DNA of 64,000 nucleotides from Niveispirillum lacus. Lineage in GTDB: Bacteria > Pseudomonadota > Alphaproteobacteria > Azospirillales > Azospirillaceae. The DNA is taken from NCBI RefSeq assembly GCF_002251795.1, contig NZ_NOXU01000021.1, positions 16,769-80,768 on the forward strand. Reading direction: 5' to 3'. Position numbers and translations under genes: made by a program. The notes beneath the pieces were generated by a model. That model was not told where the DNA came from, ran no database searches, and saw nothing but the letters and a program-made list of their open reading frames with translations. Shown piece after piece: positions 38,301 through 45,448 of this stretch (position 1 is the stretch's first letter; each line of letters opens with the position of its first letter).

Positions 38301-39677
38301 ACCCGGCAGGGTAAGGTGCTGCTGGGCTGCCGCCGCCGGGCAGGCGGGATCAGCATCGAAATCTGGGATACGGGCATCGGCGTTCCGGAAGCCGAACAGC
38401 AGGCGATTTTCGAGGAACATCATCAGATCATCCAGGCCGACGGTAAACCGGGCAACGGCCTAGGCCTGGGATTGTCGATCGTCCGCCGGCTGAGCGGGCT
38501 TCTGAACCATCCGGTGAGGGTACGGTCGGTACCGGGCAAGGGGTCGGTGTTCGCTATCGATACTTTCGCCGATCCGCAGGCACAGGAGGTACCCGTCCTG
38601 CTCACACCGGATGGTCTGGAACAAGAAGTCACCACCCCCGGTAATATCCTGGTAGTGGAGGATGACCCAGAGGTGGGTGATCTGTTATGTACGCTTCTGC
38701 GCGATGCTGGCCACCGGGTGTTGCTGGCGGTCGATGCGCCGTCGGCCCAACGCCAGATAGCGAGAGAGGTCTTCCGCCCGGACCTCTTATTGGTCGATTT
38801 TAATCTGCCGGGAGGGACCAATGGGCTGGATCTGCTGACGGCCCTGCGCCGCGACTTGCATCGCGCAGTTCCGGGCCTGTTGCTGACAGCAGATATCTCC
38901 ACGGAGACGTTGCGCGCTATCGCCCTGCGCAACGAATTGCAACTGCACAAGCCAGTTGATCCCGCCAATTTGCTGCGCACGATTCAGCGGATGCTGTCCA
39001 TGCCGCCACTGTCAGCGCGGATGCCGGAACCCAGAGTCGAGGCGGTGGAGGGCGTCACCATCCACATCATCGACGATGACGCCCTGCTGCGCAACAGCGT
39101 CCACCAAGCCCTGGAAGGGCAAGGCTGGCATCTGGTTGACCATGCCAGTGCCGAGGATTTCCTAGCTGAACGGCAACAAACAGGACGGGGATGTCTGTTG
39201 ATCGACGCCTACCTGCCCGGCATGGGCGGGATCGATCTGCTGCACCATCTGCGGCAGACCGGCGTCATGACCCCCGCCATTGTCATGACTGGCAGCAGCG
39301 ACGTGCCCGTGGCTGTGGCCGCCATGCGGGCGGGAGCTGCTGATTTCATCGAAAAGCCGGTCAGCCAACCCGAGTTGGTGGCCAGCATCGGCCTTGCTTT
39401 GGAAAGGGCAGAGGACGGGAGTAAGCTGGCCACATGGCATCAGGACGCTGCCGAACACCTGGCCGGGCTGACGGCTCGGCAACGGCAGATCATGACCATG
39501 GTACTGGCCGGACACCCCAGCAAGAACATCGCCACAGACCTGGGGATCAGTCAGCGCACGGTGGAGCATCACCGGGCCGCCATCATGCGCCGGACGGGAG
39601 CACGATCCATTCCCGCCCTGGCGCGGATTGCCTTACTGGCAGACTGGGACATTTCGGCAGAAATAGAAGTGGATTAA
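35346..39677 (+). CDS. CheB-CheR-PAS-histidine kinase-receiver-receiver-LuxR fusion protein
   Basis: 1443 residues from ATG 35346 (an in-frame start at 35301 is less likely; ribosome site weak). Domains in order: CheB methylesterase about 15-195 (GASAGG Ser, QHLDPNH His, SGTGTDG Asp); CheR methyltransferase about 224-480 (RRRIDRRM, GCSTGEETYSLA for SAM); a coiled coil about 650-730 (NEEYQSANEELLTSKEEL); PAS about 733-835; HisKA with HDLRQPLQ (His about 867); HATPase about 965-1080 (NGLGLGLSIV); receiver 1 about 1099-1215 (LLVDFNLPGG); FixJ-like receiver 2 about 1238-1355 (LLIDAYLPGMGG); LuxR HTH about 1372-1432 (LTARQRQIMTMV, GISQRTVEHHRAAIM). CheB/CheR-PAS-kinase hybrids are known; the added LuxR output makes a one-chain path from modification to transcription. 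No membrane helix. Confidence 0.93.
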   Translation: MTRSTKKTDGPSPSKAAMDIVAIGASAGGLEAASRFVEALGDGGGACFILVQHLDPNHDSLLVDLLAVHTAMRVWQATDGMELLPGQVIVIPPGAYLSVIDGRLHLTAPPRGQGTRLPFDFLLASLARDFGSRVVCVVLSGTGTDGSHGLRAVRTAGGLVIAQDPAEAGYEGMPRSAMATGLVDHVLPVAAMPEVIRNRHRTDTAASKRMEEDADNGLAAIIDLLRTHTPYDFTLYKQGTLRRRIDRRMSMAGIAADGLPEYLELLRRDPAERDNLAKDMLINVTEFFRDPKVFELLAAAVIPGLIRGRSTDNHLRLWVAGCSTGEETYSLAILFLEQIALAGLAMKLQLFASDVDPDAIVTAREGWYPASIAENVSADRLARFFIADGGGYRVTQELRAHVIFTVQDVLADPPFSRLDFISCRNLLIYLMPEAQARVLALFHFALRDGGFLLLGGAETVLPTASDRFEIVSKPARLFRHVGRSKPGDFSFLMSTGDGVRALPRIGTGPGPSRQNALAELCRQLVMRDYAPAAILINRSHDCLYSLGPTDHFLRVPSGHPTQDLLAMTPPGLSVKLRAAIQQAHQEKAKITIQGGQMRRDGDIMEFSIAVHPVTHEGENLMLVCFIDEPRPAGAQNKAPLSANGQTGNLARELDHTRAELEAAIRNLELAGEEQKAVTQEALSINEEYQSANEELLTSKEELQSLNEELTALNSQLQETLDQQRTTSNDLQNVLYSTDVATIFLDLELAIRFFTPATRSLFSILPSDVGRPLADLSSLAADGDLFADAQSVLKLRVPMEREIEARSGAWYLRRVLPYLTRDDQVEGVVITFVDITERRRVAEALRTAKRQAEMANRGKSHFLAAASHDLRQPLQTLILLQGILAGRIQADKDRELLDRIGETIGAMSGMLNALLDINQIEAGVIATELSRFPINDLLTRMRDEFSYHAHARGLALRVVPCGVQVFSDRRLLEQMVRNLLSNALKYTRQGKVLLGCRRRAGGISIEIWDTGIGVPEAEQQAIFEEHHQIIQADGKPGNGLGLGLSIVRRLSGLLNHPVRVRSVPGKGSVFAIDTFADPQAQEVPVLLTPDGLEQEVTTPGNILVVEDDPEVGDLLCTLLRDAGHRVLLAVDAPSAQRQIAREVFRPDLLLVDFNLPGGTNGLDLLTALRRDLHRAVPGLLLTADISTETLRAIALRNELQLHKPVDPANLLRTIQRMLSMPPLSARMPEPRVEAVEGVTIHIIDDDALLRNSVHQALEGQGWHLVDHASAEDFLAERQQTGRGCLLIDAYLPGMGGIDLLHHLRQTGVMTPAIVMTGSSDVPVAVAAMRAGAADFIEKPVSQPELVASIGLALERAEDGSKLATWHQDAAEHLAGLTARQRQIMTMVLAGHPSKNIATDLGISQRTVEHHRAAIMRRTGARSIPALARIALLADWDISAEIEVD

Positions 39678-39846
39678 TCAGAAATATAAACATACAGATA
39701 AATATTAAAGTAGGTTAATCATTCTGAATGCAGATAATATTTCCTCTGTAGGTATATACCGACGATGTTCTGATAGATCATTATTGTATATCATTCCTTT
39801 GAAGTAGCTCCGGCTTCCTGGAGCTTGAAATCCAAGGATTGATACC

Positions 39847-40659
39847 ATGCCCAATGCCAATTTATTATGGGCGTTGCCCATCGGGCTTTTACTGCTGAAC
39901 GGTTGTTCCAATCGACATCAGGAAGCGGGCTATCGGGGACCGGGGCATGACGTTTCCGTGACCTCGCCGGGATATGTTGCATTGAAGGCCGGAAATTTCG
40001 ACAAATCGACCCGGATCCTGGAAGCAGCCAATATCAAATGGCCGAACAGCCCCTATGACGAACTGAATCTCGGCGCATCATATCAGTCGCAAGGACGGAT
40101 GGATCTGGCAGAACCGTTACTGCGCCGGGCGATCACCCATGGGCATGGGCTGATGCCAGCAGAATCCAGCCAGGATTGGGCCAAGGGCATGACGGTGGAA
40201 GAAGTGGCCTGCCGGAACCTGTCCCTGGGCTTGGCACCAGCCACCATTGAAGGCACCGCGACGCCTTGTCAGACAACGCTGGTGGTCGCCGTCGTTGCCG
40301 CACCAGGACCGGTGGCCGCTGTTTACCAGCAGACATCCTACAATACCTATTTCGAATTCGACAAAGCGACGCTGACCAGGGATGGCGAAGCCATTCTCCG
40401 CGAAGCGGCCAAGGAGATCCGAAGCAATCCCGACAGACATGTCACCCTGGTCGGCAAGGCCTCCAGCATCGGGGGGGACTATTACAATATGGACCTTTCC
40501 CGGCAACGCGCCGAAACCGTTCGCAACACCCTGATCGCGGCCGGCGTCCCCAGTTCGCGTATCGAGGTGCTCTGGGTGGGCGAGCGGGAACTGGCAGTGC
40601 CCCAGCGCGACGGTAAACGGGAGCCACTCAATCGGGTGGTAGAGGGCACAGTCAAATAG
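39847..40659 (+). CDS. OmpA-family lipoprotein with TPR-like region
   Basis: 270 residues; aagga precedes ATG 39847. Lipoprotein signal with lipobox LLNGC (Cys about 20). Residues about 40-110 look like one or two TPR units (GNFDKSTRILEAANIKWPNSPYDELNLGASYQSQGRMDLAEPLL). C-terminal OmpA-like domain about 165-268 (YFEFDKATLTRDG, DLSRQRAETVRNTL, the usual 'S..RA..V...L'). It is likely an outer-membrane lipoprotein that grips peptidoglycan. It begins a run of small envelope/stress genes on the plus strand. Confidence 0.83.
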   Translation: MPNANLLWALPIGLLLLNGCSNRHQEAGYRGPGHDVSVTSPGYVALKAGNFDKSTRILEAANIKWPNSPYDELNLGASYQSQGRMDLAEPLLRRAITHGHGLMPAESSQDWAKGMTVEEVACRNLSLGLAPATIEGTATPCQTTLVVAVVAAPGPVAAVYQQTSYNTYFEFDKATLTRDGEAILREAAKEIRSNPDRHVTLVGKASSIGGDYYNMDLSRQRAETVRNTLIAAGVPSSRIEVLWVGERELAVPQRDGKREPLNRVVEGTVK

Positions 40660-40745
40660 ACTGCGACTGCAACCCAAACACTGACGGTCGGGCCGGTGAA
40701 CACGGGCCCGACCGTTTGCTGGTCACAACGGGAAAGGGCTACCCC

Positions 40746-40976
40746 ATGCCCATCGAGAACACCGACCTTGAACGCCGTGTCCTTGCACATGAGCGGATAT
40801 TGCAGGTTCTGATCGCCCATATGGCCGAAACGGAGCCGAAGTTTCTGGACCGGCTGCAAAAGCGGTTCACAAAAGGCTACGATCTCGGCGCCTTTGAACA
40901 TGATTTTGTCGGCACCGATCAACATGCATGGCAGTTCATCCGCAGGGTCATGGAGATCGGCGTGGATAAGGAATAA
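40746..40976 (+). CDS. Small hypothetical protein
   Basis: 76 residues from ATG 40746, with aaaggg eight bases upstream. Charged and helical (LERRVLAHERILQVLIAHMAE), no signal or membrane segment. The Glu/Arg-rich N-terminal helix could oligomerise. Codon usage matches its neighbours. No family recognised; it may be cotranscribed with the OmpA lipoprotein gene 87 bp upstream. Confidence 0.65.
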   Translation: MPIENTDLERRVLAHERILQVLIAHMAETEPKFLDRLQKRFTKGYDLGAFEHDFVGTDQHAWQFIRRVMEIGVDKE

Positions 40977-40998
40977 ACGTTATCGCCGCCGCAGATAT

Positions 40999-41424
40999 TC
41001 ACTGAAACGGGCCTAGAATGAAGGCGGCTATGGCCGCGACGCCGATGGCGGCAGGAATAATGATGGGTGGGATGATCAGATCGCGCCATCCAGCCAACCG
41101 TGCGACCGGCGGCTCCACGAGCGCGGCGGCAGGAATGGCATGAACAGAAGGTTCGGCCAACGCGTATTGCGGATGATCAGCGTCACAGGCGATGGCAACC
41201 TTCAACGCCTCTGCCCCGACGTTTAGGGCAAAGGATAATCCATTGGTGACCTCAATGCGGCGGAGAGTCGTCCGCACGGTCCGCCAAGCGGTGAGGGACA
41301 CGCCGTCCAGTCTCTCCTCCTCATACTCTACCTCGTAGCGACCCGCCGGTAGGGGTTCCGCCAATTCCGGCAAGAGAAAAGGATGATGAAAATGAACAGT
41401 CGCACGCGTCATTCTGGATGACAT
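40999..41424 (-). CDS. Hypothetical protein with one C-terminal membrane anchor
   Basis: 141 residues from ATG 41424 (gagaggt six bases upstream; earlier in-frame ATGs lack this spacing). The N-terminal half contains beta-type sequence (TVHFHHPFLLPEL, AGRYEVEYEEERLDG, WRTVRTTLRRIEV). The C-terminus (about 115-139) is a hydrophobic segment rich in Ile/Ala (IIPPIIIPAAIGVAAIAAFIL), a tail anchor. Function unknown. It is opposite in strand to the flanking stress genes. Confidence 0.65.
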   Translation of the reverse strand: MSSRMTRATVHFHHPFLLPELAEPLPAGRYEVEYEEERLDGVSLTAWRTVRTTLRRIEVTNGLSFALNVGAEALKVAIACDADHPQYALAEPSVHAIPAAALVEPPVARLAGWRDLIIPPIIIPAAIGVAAIAAFILGPFQ

Positions 41425-41696
41425 CGTCATACCTCTCATTTGATAAGGGGAAGAATCTGCGGCAACGATGATCTGCCACAACAATTCTCATTTCTCTAAA
41501 ATAGCACAACAATTGAAGTAAATATTAAATTTGCATGGTACGTTAACACATAAATTGGTTATAGGTAAATTCCGACACTGCAATATCTCGGCAGAGTTTA
41601 CTACAATTAGTGATCAATGAAGGCCCATCCCATCATATGGCCTTCATTGATCGATGCATCACCCTGCTTCGGGGTGGTATGAGAAAGGAATAGATC
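41425..41696. other. AT-rich divergent promoter region
   Basis: About 270 bases, strongly AT-rich from 41495 to 41610, between the minus-strand hypothetical gene and the plus-strand small-gene run. Likely promoters both ways. It contains the long inverted repeat listed separately. Confidence 0.5.
41612..41652. repeat. 14-bp perfect inverted repeat
   Basis: gatcaatgaaggcc (41612-41625) and ggccttcattgatc (41639-41652) flank a 13-base loop, 45 bases before the next gene. No T-tract follows. It could be a 5' UTR hairpin or a protein-binding dyad. Confidence 0.75.
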
Positions 41697-41852
41697 ATGC
41701 AGAAGCCCAACAGCTTCGTCGCCAAGAAGCCGGCAGCCTCCCCGCCGGCTGGCGCGAAGGCGAACCCAGCGACGGCGCCTAAACATGCCCCGGTTACGCA
41801 TTCGGACAAGCATGACGCCGATACGAATGCCAAGCACGCACAGAAGAAATAG
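41697..41852 (+). CDS. Small basic Lys/Ala/Pro/His-rich protein
   Basis: 51 residues. ATG 41697 has aaagga seven bases upstream, and the gene ends 14 bases before a clear terminator, so the unit looks real. The composition is almost only Lys, Ala, Pro, His, Thr and Asp, with KKPAAS and KHAPVTHSDKH, histone-H1-like in flavour and likely disordered. No signal peptide. Possibly a nucleic-acid-binding or stress protein; function unknown. Confidence 0.7.
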   Translation: MQKPNSFVAKKPAASPPAGAKANPATAPKHAPVTHSDKHDADTNAKHAQKK

Positions 41853-41865
41853 TGGGTGCTTGGCT

Positions 41866-41911
41866 GCGCCAGCGTCCGGGCGCCCCCCCAGACGCTGGCG
41901 CCTCTTTCTTT
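41866..41911 (+). terminator. Rho-independent terminator
   Basis: gcgccagcgtc (41866-41876) pairs perfectly with gacgctggcgc (41891-41901), followed by the T-rich ctctttcttt. Confidence 0.85.
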
Positions 41912-41938
41912 GCACAGCAAGAACAAAAGGAGATTAAC

Positions 41939-42328
41939 ATGGGACGCGTGCATATTGCTTTGGCCACGCTGGCCATCCTCATTCCGTTGATCGACACGAC
42001 GGCCTTTGCACAGGGAGCGCCGCAGACGATGGCCCTCTCGCAGGTGGATCTTTCCACCTTGGCCACCGGGTACCGCACCTCCAAGGTTGTAGGCAGCAAG
42101 GTTTACAATGCTGCTGGTGAAACGGTGGGCACCATTGACGACCTGATTGTAACCCCTAATGACAAGATCCCATTCGCGGTCCTGTCCGTTGGTGGCTTTC
42201 TGGGTGTCGGTTCCAAATATGTCGTGGTGTCCTATGCAGCGCTGAGGGTAGAGGACAAGAAGATTGTCCTCAAAGATGCCAACAAGGAAACCCTGAAAAA
42301 CCTACCTGAATACAAATACACTCACTGA
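41939..42328 (+). CDS. PRC-barrel domain protein, exported
   Basis: 129 residues from ATG 41939 (aaggag upstream). Signal peptide about 1-25 ending AFAQ. A PRC-barrel domain covers about 45-125: SKVVGSKVYNAAGETVGTIDDLIVTPNDK is its hallmark, followed by VLSVGGFLGVGSKYVVVSYAAL. Such exported PRC-barrel proteins are common in alphaproteobacterial stress loci. Preceded by a terminator, so it has its own promoter or depends on read-through. Confidence 0.88.
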   Translation: MGRVHIALATLAILIPLIDTTAFAQGAPQTMALSQVDLSTLATGYRTSKVVGSKVYNAAGETVGTIDDLIVTPNDKIPFAVLSVGGFLGVGSKYVVVSYAALRVEDKKIVLKDANKETLKNLPEYKYTH

Positions 42329-42332
42329 TTCT

Positions 42333-42376
42333 GGCCCATCGACAACGGGCGGGTTCCTGCCCCTTGTCGATGGGCC
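42333..42376 (+). terminator. Stem-loop after the PRC-barrel gene
   Basis: ggcccatcgacaa (42333-42345) and ttgtcgatgggcc (42364-42376) form a perfect 13-bp stem starting five bases after the stop. No T-tract, so termination is likely but not certain. Confidence 0.6.
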
Positions 42377-42396
42377 TCCAATAGAGGGAGCCCTTC

Positions 42397-42555
42397 ATGA
42401 ACTTGGGCGCCATTCTTCTGATCATCGTCATTGTGCTGCTGATTGCTTCGCTTCCTCGTTGGTCGCACAGCGCGAACTGGGGCTATTACCCCAGTAGCGG
42501 CCTCAGCCTTGTCCTGATCATCATCGTCATTCTGCTGCTGCTGGGACGACTGTGA
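42397..42555 (+). CDS. DUF3309-family small membrane protein
   Basis: 52 residues; agggag precedes ATG 42397. Two hydrophobic segments (ILLIIVIVLLIASLP and LSLVLIIIVILLLLG) are joined by a short loop HSANWGYYPSSG, and the protein ends in GRL, the typical DUF3309 pattern. A second paralogue is at 62645-62809. Function unknown; often near envelope-stress genes. Confidence 0.85.
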   Translation: MNLGAILLIIVIVLLIASLPRWSHSANWGYYPSSGLSLVLIIIVILLLLGRL

Positions 42556-42591
42556 TTGGCAACAGCATCCATCCCTTTGAAGGAGGAAGAG

Positions 42592-42747
42592 ATGTCACTA
42601 AAGCCCATGCGGTTGACGCTGCTGTTCATCATGATGTTCGCGGCCGTACCGGTTCTGTCTGCCTGTCACACCATGGCCGGTGCGGGGGAAGACATTTCCA
42701 AAACCGGCAAGGCCATAGAGAAGAGCGCGGATAAGCACACGCCCTGA
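42592..42747 (+). CDS. Entericidin A/B-family lipoprotein
   Basis: 51 residues from ATG 42592, directly behind ggaggaagag. Signal with lipobox LSAC, then HTMAGAGEDISKTGKAIEKSADK, the conserved entericidin mature peptide (GAGeDi...G..i...a). Entericidins are small stress-induced cell-envelope lipoproteins that can promote lysis. Lies in the small-gene run with DUF3309. Confidence 0.9.
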   Translation: MSLKPMRLTLLFIMMFAAVPVLSACHTMAGAGEDISKTGKAIEKSADKHTP

Positions 42748-42833
42748 GAGTTCCGGCTTGCCAAGCACACAAGAGCCGGGACCAAACCGACTGAATGAGG
42801 AGACGGCGACAGGACCGGCATATCATTGGTGAT

Positions 42834-42856
42834 GCCCGGCACAGCATATGCCGGGC
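42834..42856 (+). repeat. Hairpin upstream of the Mg2+ ATPase gene
   Basis: gcccggca (42834-42841) and tgccgggc (42849-42856) around a 7-base loop, 45 bases before the ATPase start. It may be a terminator for the entericidin gene or a leader hairpin of the ATPase mRNA. No known Mg2+ riboswitch motif was seen. Confidence 0.5.
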
Positions 42857-42901
42857 TGTTGTGCAGACCACCTGCCGGGAATCGCCAATGCCGGGGGCAA
42901 C

Positions 42902-45448
42902 ATGGTCGACGAACCGATGCTTGATGGTGCGGTTTCTGGCGTCGCCCTGTCGGTCCTGTGCGCCAGACTGGAGAGCGATGGTCGTGGGCTAACCTCGGCC
43001 GATGCGGCGCGCCGTTTGCGACGTTTCGGGCCCAATCAGGCGGTGCCCCGGTATCGCGCCCCTCTCTGGCGACAGGTTCTGGGGCGCTTTCTTAATCCTC
43101 TGGTCCTGATCCTGTTGTTTGCCAGCACCCTGTCAGCAGCAACAGGCAATCTGGCCAGCTTCGCCATCGTCCTGACCATGGTGTTCTTGAGCGTTACCCT
43201 GGACATGGTGCAGCAGAGGCGCGCCGAAGATGCCGTCGATGCCTTGCGGCGCAGCGTCGCCGTGACGGTCCGCGTTCTGCGCGATGGTAGTGAACCGGCT
43301 TTGCCCGTGGAAACGCTGGTACCGGGCGACATTGTCCGGCTGGCCGCAGGCGATCTGGTGCCGGGCGACTGTCGGCTGCTGGAAGCACGAGACCTGTTCG
43401 TCAATCAGGCCCTGCTGACTGGCGAACCGTTTCCCATACAAAAACAGGTCAAGGGACCGAGCGCCCCGACAGAGGACATGGCCGCCGCCACCGACACCCT
43501 GTTCATGGGTTCCTCTATCCTGAGCGGATCGGCAACGGCCATCCTGTGCCGCACCGGACCTGCCACTACCTTCGGGCAGTTGCGCAGCAGCCTGATGATG
43601 GAACCACCCCCGACATCGTTTGAACTGGGCATCCGGGGCTTCGGCTACCTGATCCTGCGTTTGACGGTGTTTCTGGTGCTGTTCGTACTGACCGTGAATG
43701 TCCTGTTCCACCGGCCCTGGCTGGACAGTCTGATGTTCGCGCTGGCGCTGGCTGTCGGGCTAACGCCGGAACTGCTGCCAATGATCGTCACAGTCACCCT
43801 GGCCAAGGGCGCCACACGGCTGGCCGCCAGGCGGGTGATCGTCAAACGGCTGACCGCCATGCACAATATCGGCGCCATGGATGTGCTGTGCACCGACAAG
43901 ACAGGCACCCTGACCGAAGCCGTGATCCGTATGGTCCGGCATATCGATGCCGATGGCCAGGACAGCGAGAAGGTCCTGCGCCTTGCCTATCTGAACAGCC
44001 ATTTTGAAAGCGGTATACCCAGCGCGCTGGACGAAGCCATCCTGAGCTTCCGCCCGCTGGATGTCAGTGGCTGGACGAAGATTGACGAGGTTCCGTTCGA
44101 TTTTGAACGCCGCCGCGTATCCGTGCTGGTCACGGACGGTACCGATCGCTTGCTGGTCGTCAAGGGTGCGCCGGAGGATGTACTGCGCCAATCCACTCAT
44201 TACGATGCAGACGACAAGAGCATCCAGCCACTGGACCCGGCAGCCCGCGCCCGGATATTGGACATGTTCGCGCATCTGGGGGAACAGGGTCTTCGGGTGC
44301 TGGCCATTGCCTTCCGGCCCATGGATTTCAGCCATGTCTCGGCCCGCTTGGGTGACGAGACGAAACTGGTCTTCGCCGGATATGCCTTGTTCCTCGACCC
44401 GCCCAAACCCAGCGCCGACAGCGCCTTGCGGGCCTTGGCCAGTGCCGGGGTGGCAGTCAAGGTGCTGACGGGCGACAATGAACAGGTGACCCGGCATATC
44501 TGCGAAACCCTCGGCTTCCCCATTACGGGCCTGATCACCGGCGACGAGTTGCAGGCGATGAGCGGCGATGCGTTGCGGGCGCGCCTGGCAGGCGTGAACG
44601 TCTTCTGCCGGATGACACCACCACAGAAGGAACGCGTCCTGCTGGCCTATAAGCATGCCGGCCGGGTTGTGGGTTTCCTGGGCGATGGGATCAATGACGC
44701 CTCCGCCATCCATGCCGCCGATGTCGGCATCACCGTCGACAGCGGTGCCGATGTGGCTAAGGAAGCCGCCGGGCTTGTTCTGCTCGACCATGACCTGTCC
44801 GTGGTCGCCTGTGCGGTGATGGAAGGGCGGCGCACCGTGTGCAACGTGACCAAATACATCCTCATGGGTAGCAGTTCCAATTTCGGCAACATGTTCAGCA
44901 TGGCTGGCGCCGCCCTGTTCCTGCCCTTCCCTCCGATGTTGCCTACCCAGGTCCTGCTGAACAATCTGCTCTACGACGCATCGGAGGCCGGAATCCCGCT
45001 GGACACTGTCGATGCCGACACCTTGGCCCTGCCTGTGCGCTGGGACCTGACCTTGATCCAGCATTTCATGCTGGTGATGGGACCGGTCAGTTCCGCCTTC
45101 GATTTCCTGACCTTCTACGTCCTGCTGCATGTGTTTAACGCGGGAGAGGCGTTGTTCCAGACGGGTTGGTTCGTGGAAAGCCTGGCCACACAGGTGCTGG
45201 TCATTTTCATCATCCGGTCGCGGCACCTTTCCTGGCGCAGTCGACCGAACCCGATACTGGCCGCGATGGCGGCAGGCATTGCCATTTTCGGGGCGCTGCT
45301 GCCGCTGTCGCCTATCGCACCGTGGTTCGGATTTGTTGCCCCTCCGGCGGCCTTCTACCTGTTCCTGGTGCTGTCGGTCTCAGCCTATCTGGTGATGATG
45401 GAGGGGATGAAGCGGCTCTTCTTCCGCTATATCGCGTCCTCCGGCTGA
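42902..45448 (+). CDS. mgtA: Magnesium-translocating P-type ATPase (MgtA-like)
   Basis: 848 residues from ATG 42902 (weak ribosome site; ATG 42848 is an alternative). Cation ATPase N-terminal domain, then A domain with LLTGEPFP (TGE), TM4 with LTPELLPMIVTVTLAKG, phosphorylation loop CTDKTGTLTEA (catalytic Asp), N domain with VKGAPEDVL, hinge FLGDGINDASAIHAADVGI, and six C-terminal helices. TPELLPMIV and LLNNLLYDASE are characteristic of P3B Mg2+ ATPases. It imports Mg2+ at low external Mg2+. Its 3' end overlaps the convergent ndvB gene by 22 bp. Confidence 0.9.
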   Translation: MVDEPMLDGAVSGVALSVLCARLESDGRGLTSADAARRLRRFGPNQAVPRYRAPLWRQVLGRFLNPLVLILLFASTLSAATGNLASFAIVLTMVFLSVTLDMVQQRRAEDAVDALRRSVAVTVRVLRDGSEPALPVETLVPGDIVRLAAGDLVPGDCRLLEARDLFVNQALLTGEPFPIQKQVKGPSAPTEDMAAATDTLFMGSSILSGSATAILCRTGPATTFGQLRSSLMMEPPPTSFELGIRGFGYLILRLTVFLVLFVLTVNVLFHRPWLDSLMFALALAVGLTPELLPMIVTVTLAKGATRLAARRVIVKRLTAMHNIGAMDVLCTDKTGTLTEAVIRMVRHIDADGQDSEKVLRLAYLNSHFESGIPSALDEAILSFRPLDVSGWTKIDEVPFDFERRRVSVLVTDGTDRLLVVKGAPEDVLRQSTHYDADDKSIQPLDPAARARILDMFAHLGEQGLRVLAIAFRPMDFSHVSARLGDETKLVFAGYALFLDPPKPSADSALRALASAGVAVKVLTGDNEQVTRHICETLGFPITGLITGDELQAMSGDALRARLAGVNVFCRMTPPQKERVLLAYKHAGRVVGFLGDGINDASAIHAADVGITVDSGADVAKEAAGLVLLDHDLSVVACAVMEGRRTVCNVTKYILMGSSSNFGNMFSMAGAALFLPFPPMLPTQVLLNNLLYDASEAGIPLDTVDADTLALPVRWDLTLIQHFMLVMGPVSSAFDFLTFYVLLHVFNAGEALFQTGWFVESLATQVLVIFIIRSRHLSWRSRPNPILAAMAAGIAIFGALLPLSPIAPWFGFVAPPAAFYLFLVLSVSAYLVMMEGMKRLFFRYIASSG

